Assembly (NCBI RefSeq): GCF_030036535.1
Contig: NZ_CP080387.1
Location: 124,001 to 188,000 of the forward strand
From: Agrobacterium cucumeris
GTDB taxonomy: Bacteria; Pseudomonadota; Alphaproteobacteria; Rhizobiales; Rhizobiaceae
Direction of reading: 5' to 3'
Length of the DNA stretch: 64,000 nt
Both the position numbers and the translations under genes were made by a program. The notes under the pieces were generated by a model. That model searched no databases, had not been told where the DNA came from, and saw only the letters and a list, made by a program, of their open reading frames with translations. Shown one piece after another: positions 1 through 7,338 of the stretch (its first letter is position 1; the number at the start of each line of letters is the position of its first letter).

Positions 1-1
1 G

Positions 2-316
2 GATGCGGATGATGAACTGCTTGCCATGGCGGACCGCATTGGCGTGCAGCGCAAATGGATTCAGGGGCATCCTGTTCTTTCGTTTGGCAAACATCGAGAT
101 GCCAGTTGGGTTCATTTCGATATCGCCCTTTCGAAGCGCGCCCTTGCGGTCAAATTTGGCGCTATCGAAACAGACAGGTTCGGTCCGGTCATTCATACGG
201 CCAAGCTGCGGCTTGCCGCTGCCCTTGCTGCCGGGAATGAGGATGAAGCGCAGGCCGCGCGGGCGCGATTAGCTACATTTGAGGGAATTCGCGCGCGGCA
301 AGGCGGTGCGCGATGA
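2..316 (+). CDS. DUF4031 family protein, 5' end outside window
   Basis: Open reading frame that enters from the left edge (frame begins DADDELLAMADRIGV) and stops at 316. The visible 104 residues match what I know of DUF4031, a small domain of unknown function common in phages: MADRIG followed by a basic/aromatic stretch, then HFDIALSKRALAV. The N-terminal part is missing, so no start can be given. The stop overlaps the next ATG (ATGA), which puts it in the same prophage early operon. Function is not known for the family. Confidence 0.75.
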   Translation, partial: DADDELLAMADRIGVQRKWIQGHPVLSFGKHRDASWVHFDIALSKRALAVKFGAIETDRFGPVIHTAKLRLAAALAAGNEDEAQAARARLATFEGIRARQGGAR

Positions 317-864
317 CGAGGCTTGCCGATCCTGCCCGCGCTCGCGAGCTAAAAGCCGTTGACCGCCTGCGCTACCTTTCGGCTCGCGTTGAAGGCGACG
401 TTTGGGCATTCGAGCCGCGCGGAAACAACATCGCCGTCATCGCCCGCCGTTCGACGGGTGACGAGGCGCTTATCTGCACGTTGCATGCCGACGCCCTGCC
501 GGACGAACGCGACCTGATTTGCGGGGCGGCGGAAAACCTCGCCTTCCTTTTGGGCCTTATTGGTCGGGCATCTGATGCCGTTCGGAACCTGAAAAAGCAG
601 GTGGAGGCGCAGCAAGCCGCCGCCGTGCGGAAAAAATACGCGGCGCAGGCCGCAATGCTGCTTTCCGACCGCACCTTCCAGCGCTTCCTTGAAATTAAGG
701 GCGCGGGCGGGCCGGTGCGCGACAAGGCGCAGGCGGACACCCGGTTGAAAAGCATCCTCGCCATTTCCAGCAAAAAAGAAATCGACAACGACCCGCGCGC
801 GCAAGCCGCCTTCCTGCATTTTCGGAAGGACTTCGAAGCGTGGAAAAGAGGGGGTTCCCGGTGA
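313..864 (+). CDS. hypothetical phage early protein, 183 aa
   Basis: Starts with an ATG overlapping the previous stop and ends a few bases after a GTG that can start the next gene, so it is translationally coupled on both sides. The protein is mostly charged and helical, with a basic alanine/glutamine-rich stretch near residues 90-115 that could be a short coiled coil. I do not recognise a family. Its place among replication-side phage genes suggests an early function, but nothing in the sequence shows a catalytic motif. Confidence 0.65.
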   Translation: MTRLADPARARELKAVDRLRYLSARVEGDVWAFEPRGNNIAVIARRSTGDEALICTLHADALPDERDLICGAAENLAFLLGLIGRASDAVRNLKKQVEAQQAAAVRKKYAAQAAMLLSDRTFQRFLEIKGAGGPVRDKAQADTRLKSILAISSKKEIDNDPRAQAAFLHFRKDFEAWKRGGSR

Positions 865-1502
865 GCGAACGCATCTTTCCAGAGGTTTCCATTCCCTACG
901 GCGACAAGTCCACCAAAGCCATGCAGATCACATGCGCGTGCTGTGGTGGGGTCGCCTATTTCCCGCATCAAACCGGGATCAATCGCAAGCCGCCAATCGC
1001 GGCAACTCAGCACTTCCAGAACAAGGGATGGGTAGTCGGCAACAATCCGCGCAAGGATTTTTGCCCGATCCACGCCAGCCCGGCCAAGCGTAAAGGACAG
1101 AAAGCCATGGCGGACACCGTAGCGACGATTGCAGACAAGCCCCGCGAAATGAGCCGCGAGGACCGGCGCATAATCAATGACAAGCTGGATGAGGTTTACG
1201 CCAAGGACGCCTATAAGTCCCCCTGGACGGATGCTGCCGTGTCGAAGGATTTGGGGGTGCCGCGTGATTGGGTGGCGCAGGTTCGCGACCAGTTCTTCGG
1301 CCCGGCAGGATCGAACCCGCTTTATGATGAGTTCCTGAAAGAGACGAAGCTGGTGGAAGTCGCATTCGTCGCCTGCGAGGAAGCGACCGCACGCGCCGAA
1401 AAGGCTGCTGCCGACCAGCGCCGGGCGCATGGCGATCTTTGCAAGGCGATGGACAGCTACCGCGCTCTGGCGCGCAAGGTAGAGCGGGAAATCAGCCGAT
1501 GA
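861..1502 (+). CDS. hypothetical phage protein with N-terminal Cys/His cluster, 213 aa
   Basis: I chose the GTG at 861 (VSERIFPEV) because an AAAAGAGGGGG purine run sits just upstream; an in-frame GTG at 840 is the alternative. Near residues 30-75 there is CACCGG, then HQTG, HF and CPIH, a spacing that could bind zinc. The rest is charged and helical, with a pattern suggesting a DNA-associated protein (an AVSKDLGVPRDWVAQVR segment resembles a helix-turn-helix). The family is not recognised. The stop overlaps the next ATG. Confidence 0.6.
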   Translation: MSERIFPEVSIPYGDKSTKAMQITCACCGGVAYFPHQTGINRKPPIAATQHFQNKGWVVGNNPRKDFCPIHASPAKRKGQKAMADTVATIADKPREMSREDRRIINDKLDEVYAKDAYKSPWTDAAVSKDLGVPRDWVAQVRDQFFGPAGSNPLYDEFLKETKLVEVAFVACEEATARAEKAAADQRRAHGDLCKAMDSYRALARKVEREISR

Positions 1503-1792
1503 CCGACCTCATGCCTATCGTTGAAATTCTGGCTGACTGCCGGACCGATGCGGAGCGCGCGGACTGGCTTTTGCGCGCGCCGCAGGGTGTAATTTATCGC
1601 GACCATACGGACATTCGGCGGATTTTGCAGGCGGCGCATTTCTCGCTCGGCGTGGACGCGCTGGACGTGGAATTTGCAGCCATCAACGCCACGCGCCTGC
1701 CGGACGGCGGATTGCCGCATACGGTGGTTCTCGGCGTCCACGCCGTGCGCTCTTTCCTGCGCGACGTGGTGCGGAAAGGCGGTGCACAGTGA
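1499..1792 (+). CDS. hypothetical phage protein, 97 aa
   Basis: Begins with an ATG that overlaps the upstream stop (ATGA) and ends in TGATG with the replication gene, so it is part of a tightly packed early operon. An upstream ATG in the same frame at 1439 would lie deep inside the preceding gene and is less likely. The 97-residue product has no membrane segment or recognisable motif. No function can be assigned beyond membership of the early block. Confidence 0.6.
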   Translation: MTDLMPIVEILADCRTDAERADWLLRAPQGVIYRDHTDIRRILQAAHFSLGVDALDVEFAAINATRLPDGGLPHTVVLGVHAVRSFLRDVVRKGGAQ

Positions 1793-3060
1793 TGGAACCG
1801 GATCACGGCGCAATGTCGCGTGCATGGTCTTGGCGTCACGCGGTCGGTAAATCCGGCCTGCCGCCGATCACGCGCCTTGTGCTGCATACGCTTGGCCTGA
1901 AAATGGATGCGACCGGCGGTTCCTGCTATCCGCCGATTTCGGAACTGGTGGACCTGACGGGCCTCGATAAGAAAACCGTCCTGAAACACCTCGAAATCGC
2001 CGAAGAGAGCGGTTGGATTGTCGTCACGCAACACGGTTTTCGCGGCCAGAAATGGAAGCGGAACGAATATGTTGCGCGCTGGCCGGGGCGCGACCTTTCC
2101 GGCAATGCCGCCAGCAGCGAAGATCACGAAGGTGGTGGAAATCCTCCACCACGTTCCGACGATGCCCGCGCCTCCGAAGGTGGTGGAACAGTTCCACCGC
2201 GTTCCATCGCCAAGGTGGTGGAAATCGTTCCCGAAGGTGGTGGAAATGAGGATCGGAAGGTGGTGGAGGAGTTCCACCAAGATAAGAATCTTCCAACTAA
2301 CATTCCAGAAAACTCTCCAGCCGCTGGCGCGGAAGAGGGAGTTTTGAAAAAGGTTGATCGAAAAAAGATAGAGCATGCTTTCACGCTCTGGTACGCGACT
2401 TGGAAAAAGGGCGATGTCGAGTTTGCCCGCAATGCGTGGTTCGCGCTTCCGGCGGAAGATCGCGCCGAATGCGTGGAGCGGACGCCTGCCTATCTTCGTT
2501 GGGCCAAGCCTGCCGACCTGATGGCCGCAGCGGTCTACCTCAAAAACCGTCACTGGCGCGACCTGCCGGAACATGTTCTTGCTGAGCCGATCAACGCCCA
2601 TGGCATTGCCAAGGTCTGCGGCAAGCTCTGGATGGGAACGCGCTTTGAGGCGTTGTCGAAAGAGCCGACCGGCCTGCTGTATGTGACCAGCTTTGACGAA
2701 ACCCGTATCGCCAAGGGCATGATTTCCCGCGAACAGCTTATGTTCGAAAAGCGCCGTGACAATGGCTGGCCACTCGTCAACACCATGCGCGACCTTGCCC
2801 GTCGCCGCGAGCCTTTCAACACTTCGCTCTCGCTTCTCCCCTTGGTGCAGGACTTCCGGCAGGTGCACCGCGACAGCGATCTGTTCGCGGCTTGGAAGCA
2901 CCTGCATGAGCGCAACCGCTGGCCCTTTATCGAGCATCCGCCTGAATGGGTCTATTTCCCCCCGGTCGATGACGGGGCTGACGATCTCGAAGCGGCAGTT
3001 GACGCCGCGCTTTCCAAATTCCTTACCACCATCAGCGAGGGACGCTCCAATGATGCATAA
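1792..3060 (+). CDS. phage replication protein with N-terminal winged helix-turn-helix
   Basis: A GTG at 1789 and ATG at 1792 are both possible; the ATG overlaps the previous stop. Residues about 20-85 form a helix-turn-helix_36-like module (PITRLVLHTLGLKM, then CYPPISELVDLTGLDKKTVL). Next comes a hinge of about 75 residues rich in EGGGN/KVVE, encoded by repeated DNA. A conserved-looking C-terminal half follows (HAFTLWYATWKKG, LPEHVLAEPIN). The layout (N-terminal HTH, repeats in the middle of the gene, C-terminal partner domain) parallels lambda O. I infer replication initiation; a purely regulatory role is possible. The stop overlaps the NusG-like gene. Confidence 0.65.
   Translation: MEPDHGAMSRAWSWRHAVGKSGLPPITRLVLHTLGLKMDATGGSCYPPISELVDLTGLDKKTVLKHLEIAEESGWIVVTQHGFRGQKWKRNEYVARWPGRDLSGNAASSEDHEGGGNPPPRSDDARASEGGGTVPPRSIAKVVEIVPEGGGNEDRKVVEEFHQDKNLPTNIPENSPAAGAEEGVLKKVDRKKIEHAFTLWYATWKKGDVEFARNAWFALPAEDRAECVERTPAYLRWAKPADLMAAAVYLKNRHWRDLPEHVLAEPINAHGIAKVCGKLWMGTRFEALSKEPTGLLYVTSFDETRIAKGMISREQLMFEKRRDNGWPLVNTMRDLARRREPFNTSLSLLPLVQDFRQVHRDSDLFAAWKHLHERNRWPFIEHPPEWVYFPPVDDGADDLEAAVDAALSKFLTTISEGRSNDA
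2129..2278 (+). repeat. iteron-like repeats inside the replication gene, candidate phage origin
   Basis: Four copies of AAGGTGGTGGAA at 2129-2140, 2177-2188, 2212-2223 and 2234-2245, plus AAGGTGGTGGA at 2257-2267. Inverted half copies (TTCCACC or TCCTCCACC) lie at 2142-2150, 2192-2198 and 2272-2278. The last three direct copies are 22-23 bp apart. The repeats occur in more than one reading frame: the same DNA is read as EGGGN in some copies and KVVE in others. This argues for selection on the DNA rather than on a peptide repeat. Confidence 0.7.
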
Positions 3061-3736
3061 CGTGAAGATTTATGCCGCCAGCAAGCCGGTCAACCCGGAG
3101 CTTTATGACCTGTCGCGCTTTGCGTCTCTGTTCGACCAGATGCAGAACGCGAAGCGACTCAACGTCACCATGCTTTCCATGGCGGCGGAGAATCAGCCGG
3201 GAAAACACGAATGGTTCGTCGTGGAGACGAAGCACAAGGCGGAAAAAGCTGTTGAAGACGCCCTTAGCAAAGCCGGTGTGAAAACTTTTTTGCCCGTGGA
3301 GAACGTCGGTAAACAGGTCGTTCGTGGTCGGGTTATCCATGATGTTTTGCGCCCGTTGATGCCCGGTTATGTGCTGGTCAACATCGTGTATTCTCCCGCA
3401 GCGGTATGCGGGATTGCCCGGCTGGAAGGTGTGGCGGGCTTCGTCGGCGGCATGATCACGCCGCATCGTGTATCAGACGAGGAAATGAATCGATTCAAGC
3501 TCTTCGGTACTCAAGAGCTTGATCTTGATTTGGAGCACTGCAAGAGCTTTCGACGTGGCGATAAGGTCCGCTTTAGCGGCGGGCCGTTCGCGGGTTTCAC
3601 CGGCCATGTCACCAAACTGCGCAAGGATAAGGTGGTTGACGGCGAGCGCATTGCGAGCGGGGCAATCATCGCCGTAGAGATGTTTGGTGCGGTTACGCCT
3701 GTCGAAACCACTCTTGCATTGCTCGAAAAGTTGTGA
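3050..3736 (+). CDS. NusG/RfaH-like transcription elongation factor of the prophage
   Basis: The ATGATG start overlaps the replication gene stop. After about 45 unrelated residues comes an NGN-type domain (HEWFVVETKHKAEKAVEDAL, then RPLMPGYVLVNI, both hallmark NusG segments). Near residues 165-200 is a KOW module (FRRGDKVRFSGGPFAGFTG). Total 228 residues. The host's general NusG sits in the ribosomal-protein region, so this is a specialised paralog. By analogy with RfaH and LoaP it probably modifies RNA polymerase to read through terminators. It is followed directly by a structured spacer and an intrinsic terminator ahead of the late genes. Confidence 0.8.
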   Translation: MMHNVKIYAASKPVNPELYDLSRFASLFDQMQNAKRLNVTMLSMAAENQPGKHEWFVVETKHKAEKAVEDALSKAGVKTFLPVENVGKQVVRGRVIHDVLRPLMPGYVLVNIVYSPAAVCGIARLEGVAGFVGGMITPHRVSDEEMNRFKLFGTQELDLDLEHCKSFRRGDKVRFSGGPFAGFTGHVTKLRKDKVVDGERIASGAIIAVEMFGAVTPVETTLALLEKL

Positions 3737-3745
3737 CTATGCATA

Positions 3746-3874
3746 GCACAGGATGATCTGCTGATCCTGTGCAAGCGCGTCGGTTTCGACCGGCGAGTGG
3801 AGTTTAAACCTCCCACGCGGGTATGCCGGGTAGACCCTGCCTTGACCCTCTCGCCAGAGAGACCGATTCAAGGC
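3746..3874 (+). promoter_or_regulatory. multi-hairpin leader between NusG-like gene and late operon
   Basis: Several predicted RNA hairpins lie in this short untranslated stretch. One has a perfect 9-bp stem (3746-3754 with 3764-3772). One is a CGGT-TTCG-ACCG tetraloop (3781-3792). One is an imperfect palindrome around TTTAAA (3797-3816). The last is nested: GCCTTGA/TCAAGGC (3839-3845, 3868-3874) enclosing CTCTC/GAGAG (3848-3852, 3857-3861). No open reading frame explains it. Its position suggests an antitermination recruitment site; that role is inference. Confidence 0.5.
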
Positions 3875-3909
3875 CAGTGCGACAGCTATATCATCGGCGG
3901 ACTTGAGCG

Positions 3910-3938
3910 AAAGGCGACCCTAACCCGGTCGCCTTTTT
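3910..3938 (+). terminator. intrinsic terminator upstream of the late operon
   Basis: A 10-bp perfect stem (AAAGGCGACC, loop of seven, GGTCGCCTTT) runs into five T residues. It lies between the NusG-like gene and the first morphogenesis gene, so early transcription would stop here unless modified. Confidence 0.85.
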
Positions 3939-3979
3939 CGTTTGCATAGGGTGTAGGCAACTTCCGGGAAAATCTGACG

Positions 3980-4549
3980 ATGGCTGTTCTGTCCATGAAA
4001 TGGGCCGACCGCAATCTTGCGGAATACGGCGACCGGATAGCGGAACTGAAACGGCGCTTTCCGACCGTTCTGCCCCGCATCGTCAATCAGGTCGGCAACA
4101 GGACGAAAACCGTTGTCATCCGCGAATTGACAAAACAGACGGGCTTGCCGCGTGCCACCATCGTCAAGGCCATCGGCAATCCGGCAACCGCAAAGCCGGG
4201 CCGGTTCGTCTATGACATGACCACGCGGGGCGGCAACATTCGCCTCAAATATCTGCGCCCGAAGGAAACCGAAACCGGTGTCGTGGCGCGACCATTCGGC
4301 AAACCGACGCTCTATCCCGGCGCGTTCCTGCGTGGCGGGCAGTTCCCCGACCGTAAGCCGGTGGCGCAGTTCAACGGCCATGCCTATTACCGGCTCAATC
4401 GCTCCGGCACGAAGATCACCTTCGCCCGCTCGGGCGTCTTCATCCCGAAGGAAATGACCAGCGGCGCGACAGCCGAAGCTTTCCAGCGCATCGCAGCGCC
4501 ATTGCTGAAAGAGCGGGTCGAAGCCGCCCTTGCCAAGCTGGTCCCCTGA
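3980..4549 (+). CDS. phage minor tail protein Z-like
   Basis: 189 residues. The segment with NQVGNRTKTVVIRELTKQTGLP followed by an alternating basic region resembles the prophage minor tail protein Z family (PF06763), where a long N-terminal helix precedes this 'knots of charged residues' region. In lambda, Z acts at the tail terminator end. The gene opens the late operon after the terminator, before the terminase genes, an unusual place for a tail gene. The assignment rests on the N-terminal half; the C-terminal half is not distinctive. Confidence 0.6.
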   Translation: MAVLSMKWADRNLAEYGDRIAELKRRFPTVLPRIVNQVGNRTKTVVIRELTKQTGLPRATIVKAIGNPATAKPGRFVYDMTTRGGNIRLKYLRPKETETGVVARPFGKPTLYPGAFLRGGQFPDRKPVAQFNGHAYYRLNRSGTKITFARSGVFIPKEMTSGATAEAFQRIAAPLLKERVEAALAKLVP

Positions 4550-4586
4550 CCGGCCACCCCGACCCCCGGTCGCGACCCGCCCCATA

Positions 4587-4596
4587 CCCCCCCCCC
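4587..4596 (+). repeat. run of ten cytosines
   Basis: Ten C residues in a row inside a C-rich, gene-free stretch (4550-4713) between the tail Z-like and small terminase genes. Such tracts can vary in length by slippage; this one lies outside any coding frame. Confidence 0.7.
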
Positions 4597-4713
4597 TCGG
4601 TCGGGTCCTCCCCCAAAAGAGGCCAAGTAGCGGGTGTGGGCGACTGCGGGATTTCGCTCTGTGAAGAAAATTATAGGGGGGTTCCACCGCCCTTTCGATG
4701 GAATCGGAATCAG

Positions 4714-5448
4714 ATGGCAAAGAGCTATCCTGACGAGTTGCGTGAACAGGTCGTGGCCTTCATGGACGAGGGCCATACGGTTCGGGAGGCGGCGGCAAAG
4801 TTCAACGTCAGCCCGAGTTTCGCGGCCAAATCGCACAAGAAACATGCGGAAGCTGGCGAAAGCCTCCCGCTGCATACCGAAACGGCACCTGCCGAACCGG
4901 AAAAGCCTTCGCTCGATATCGAAATCACCGCATCCGAACTGGCGGAACTGCTGAAGGTTTCGAAGCGGGCGGTCTCGGATTTCGTGGAACGTGGAATCGT
5001 GGTGAAGACAGAACGGAATCGCTTCGATCTTCGCCAGTCCATCCAGCTTTATTGCGAGCATTTGCGTGGTGTTGCCGCCGGTCGCGGCGGTGACGGCGCG
5101 GATGTTCTGACCGCCGAACGCGCCCGACTGGCGCGCGAACAGGCCGACCAGACGGCCATGAAAAACGCGGCAATGCGCCGCGAACTGGTTTCGATGACGG
5201 ACGTGCGAAACGAGTGGGTTTCGATAGGCCGACGCATCCGCAACGCTGTCCTGTCAGTGCCTTCACGTTGCCGCCAGATGCTGCCGCATCTCACGACCTA
5301 CGATGTTGACCTGATCGGGCAGGAAATCCGGTCGGCGCTTTCCGAACTTGGTGACGAGGACGATGACAACGGCGCTGGCGACATTGCGGCGAGCGGTATG
5401 GGACAGCTTGTTGCCGCCGCCGAAACTTCGGCTGTCGGAATGGATTGA
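4714..5448 (+). CDS. terminase small subunit, Nu1-like, with extra N-terminal HTH
   Basis: I chose ATG 4714 (MAKSYPDEL); an in-frame ATG at 4636 would add 26 unlikely residues. Residues 1-45 look like a transposase-type helix-turn-helix (LREQVVAFMDEGHTVREAAA). Residues about 68-110 look like the Nu1 winged-helix module (ITASELAELLKVSKRAVSDF, then GIV). The C-terminal half is helical (MRRELVSMTDVRNEW). The small subunit recognises the packaging site and brings the large subunit to it. The gene overlaps the large terminase gene by about 85 bases, typical of this pair. Confidence 0.75.
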   Translation: MAKSYPDELREQVVAFMDEGHTVREAAAKFNVSPSFAAKSHKKHAEAGESLPLHTETAPAEPEKPSLDIEITASELAELLKVSKRAVSDFVERGIVVKTERNRFDLRQSIQLYCEHLRGVAAGRGGDGADVLTAERARLAREQADQTAMKNAAMRRELVSMTDVRNEWVSIGRRIRNAVLSVPSRCRQMLPHLTTYDVDLIGQEIRSALSELGDEDDDNGAGDIAASGMGQLVAAAETSAVGMD

Positions 5449-7144
5449 ACATACCGTCCATCTGCCGGAGGGCGTTTCTTCGCTGACCGGCAGGGTTCGG
5501 CTGTGGCCCCCGCAGCGTGAAATCGCCGATGCCATTGGCGATGGCGCTATTGAGCGGGTAACGCTGGTCAAGCCGGTCCGCGTCGGCTTCACGACGCTGC
5601 TGACCAGTGCCATGGCAAGCTTCTGTTCGAACGACCCGTCGCCGATCCTTTCGCTTCTGCCGACAGAGGCCGACTGCCGCGACTATATGGTTTCGGACGT
5701 TGAACCGATTTTCGATGCCTCGCCAGCGCTTCGCGGTCTTTTGACCGGCGATACCAGCGAAGGCGGACGCAACACCCTTCTTGCCCGTCGCTTTCCCGGC
5801 GGGTTCCTGAAAGTCATTGCCGCCAAGGCACCGCGCAACCTGCGCCGTCACAATGTCCGCATCCTTTTCATTGACGAAGCGGACGGCATGGATGCGACGA
5901 AGGAAGGGTCGCCGATCCTGCTGGCGGAACGCCGCACACTGTCGTTTGCGGACCGCAAGATTGTCATGGGTTCGACGCCTGTTTACGAGGCGACCAGCCA
6001 TGTGTTGCGGGCCTATGAGCAATCGGACAGGCGTATTTATGAGGTGCCTTGCCCGGAGTGCGGTCACTTCCATGAAATCACATGGGCCGATATCCATTGG
6101 CCCGAAGGCGAACCGGAAAAGGCGTATTATGTTTGCGTCGAATGCGGCTCTGTGGTGGAAGAACGGCACAAGCCGGGCATGGTGGCGAATGGCCGCTGGC
6201 GCGCTCTTCGACCGGAAATCAAGGATCATGCCGGTTTCCGCATGAACGCCCTGATTTCTCTTCTGCCTAACGCCTCCTGGGGGCGGCTGGCGCGGGAATT
6301 CGTTACGGTCAAAAACGACCCTTCGACCTTGCAAACCTTCGTCAACACCATCCTTGCCCAAGGGTGGAAAGAGGACGGCGACGAACTGGACGATATCGAG
6401 CTTGCGGGTCGGGCCGAAGATTTCGGGCTGGAAAATATCCCGATCCAAGTGCTGATTATCACGGTCGGCGTTGACGTGCAGGATGATCGTCTGGAAGCAA
6501 CCTTCGTCGGTTGGGACAAAGAGGGCATCCCGTACGTTCTCGGCCATACCGTTGTGTGGGGTCGCTACGATGATCATACCACATGGGCCGAACTGGATGT
6601 CGCCCTGACCACGCAATGGGACCATCCCCTTGGCGGCAAGATCAAAGTCGATGCCGTTTGCGTCGATAGCTCGGACGGCGAGACGATGGAAACGGTCTAT
6701 CGCTTCGCGTTCCCGCGCTTCAATCGCCGCGTTCTGGCGATCAAGGGCGCTGCGGGTAACCGGCCATGGATTGAGCGCTCCAAAACGAACGTGAAGGGCG
6801 GACGCCTTTTCATCGTCGGCGTGGACGGCATCAAGAGCCACATTTTCGGCAGGCTGGCCCGGCCCAAGTCAATCCGGTTTTCAAAGGACTTGCCGGAAGT
6901 CTGGTACGAGCAGCTTGCGGGCGAAAAGATGGAGGTCCGCTATCTGCGCGGCCAGCCAAGCCGCCAGTTCGTACCGATACCGGGCCGACGCCACGAAGCG
7001 CTCGACTGCACCGTTTATGCCTTCGCCGCCCGCCAGATGGTCAACGCCAATTGGGCGCACCGCGAGGGCGAACTTTCGACACCGCCCGAAGCGGCGGTCG
7101 CAACCTACACACAAGAAATCGCGAAACCGGAGTGGCTTGCATAA
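5363..7144 (+). CDS. terminase large subunit, GpA family
   Basis: 593 residues from ATG 5363 (a GAGG lies just upstream; the frame is open to a TTG at 5348). It is the ATP-driven packaging motor and nuclease of the lambda GpA family (PF05876). Visible signs are a deviant Walker A (KPVRVGFTT), Walker B (ILFIDEAD), two CxxC pairs that probably hold zinc (CPECG and CVECG), and the nuclease-region pattern VGVDVQDDRLE followed by VCVDSSDG. The stop overlaps the gpW start (TAATG). It defines the head module as lambda-like, although the tail is P2-like. Confidence 0.93.
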   Translation: MTTALATLRRAVWDSLLPPPKLRLSEWIEHTVHLPEGVSSLTGRVRLWPPQREIADAIGDGAIERVTLVKPVRVGFTTLLTSAMASFCSNDPSPILSLLPTEADCRDYMVSDVEPIFDASPALRGLLTGDTSEGGRNTLLARRFPGGFLKVIAAKAPRNLRRHNVRILFIDEADGMDATKEGSPILLAERRTLSFADRKIVMGSTPVYEATSHVLRAYEQSDRRIYEVPCPECGHFHEITWADIHWPEGEPEKAYYVCVECGSVVEERHKPGMVANGRWRALRPEIKDHAGFRMNALISLLPNASWGRLAREFVTVKNDPSTLQTFVNTILAQGWKEDGDELDDIELAGRAEDFGLENIPIQVLIITVGVDVQDDRLEATFVGWDKEGIPYVLGHTVVWGRYDDHTTWAELDVALTTQWDHPLGGKIKVDAVCVDSSDGETMETVYRFAFPRFNRRVLAIKGAAGNRPWIERSKTNVKGGRLFIVGVDGIKSHIFGRLARPKSIRFSKDLPEVWYEQLAGEKMEVRYLRGQPSRQFVPIPGRRHEALDCTVYAFAARQMVNANWAHREGELSTPPEAAVATYTQEIAKPEWLA

Positions 7145-7338
7145 TGGCGACTACAGACGATCAAATTGCTGCGCTTGAAGATGCAATCGCAATGGGCGCG
7201 CGAAAGGTGATATTCCACTCTGGCGGCACGCGCCGCGAGGTGGAATATCACTCTCTCAAAGATATGAGGGAGGCACTTGCCGCCCTGAAATCCACACGGT
7301 CGGGCGGCTCCCGCACCATTTACGCGGCGCTCGACTAA
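7144..7338 (+). CDS. gpW-like head-tail joining protein
   Basis: 64 residues starting at the ATG that overlaps the terminase stop. Length and pattern (two helices around a short beta hairpin, with KVIFHSGGTRREVEYHSL and an ALAALK helix) fit the gpW family (PF02831), which plugs the filled head and prepares it for tail joining. It sits between large terminase and portal exactly as in lambda, and its stop abuts the portal ATG. Confidence 0.85.
   Translation: MATTDDQIAALEDAIAMGARKVIFHSGGTRREVEYHSLKDMREALAALKSTRSGGSRTIYAALD

Noticed and set aside
372..2937. Minus-strand frames under the early genes (372-1430, 1594-2937)
   Set aside because: They run against a tightly overlapping operon and have no recognisable protein features.
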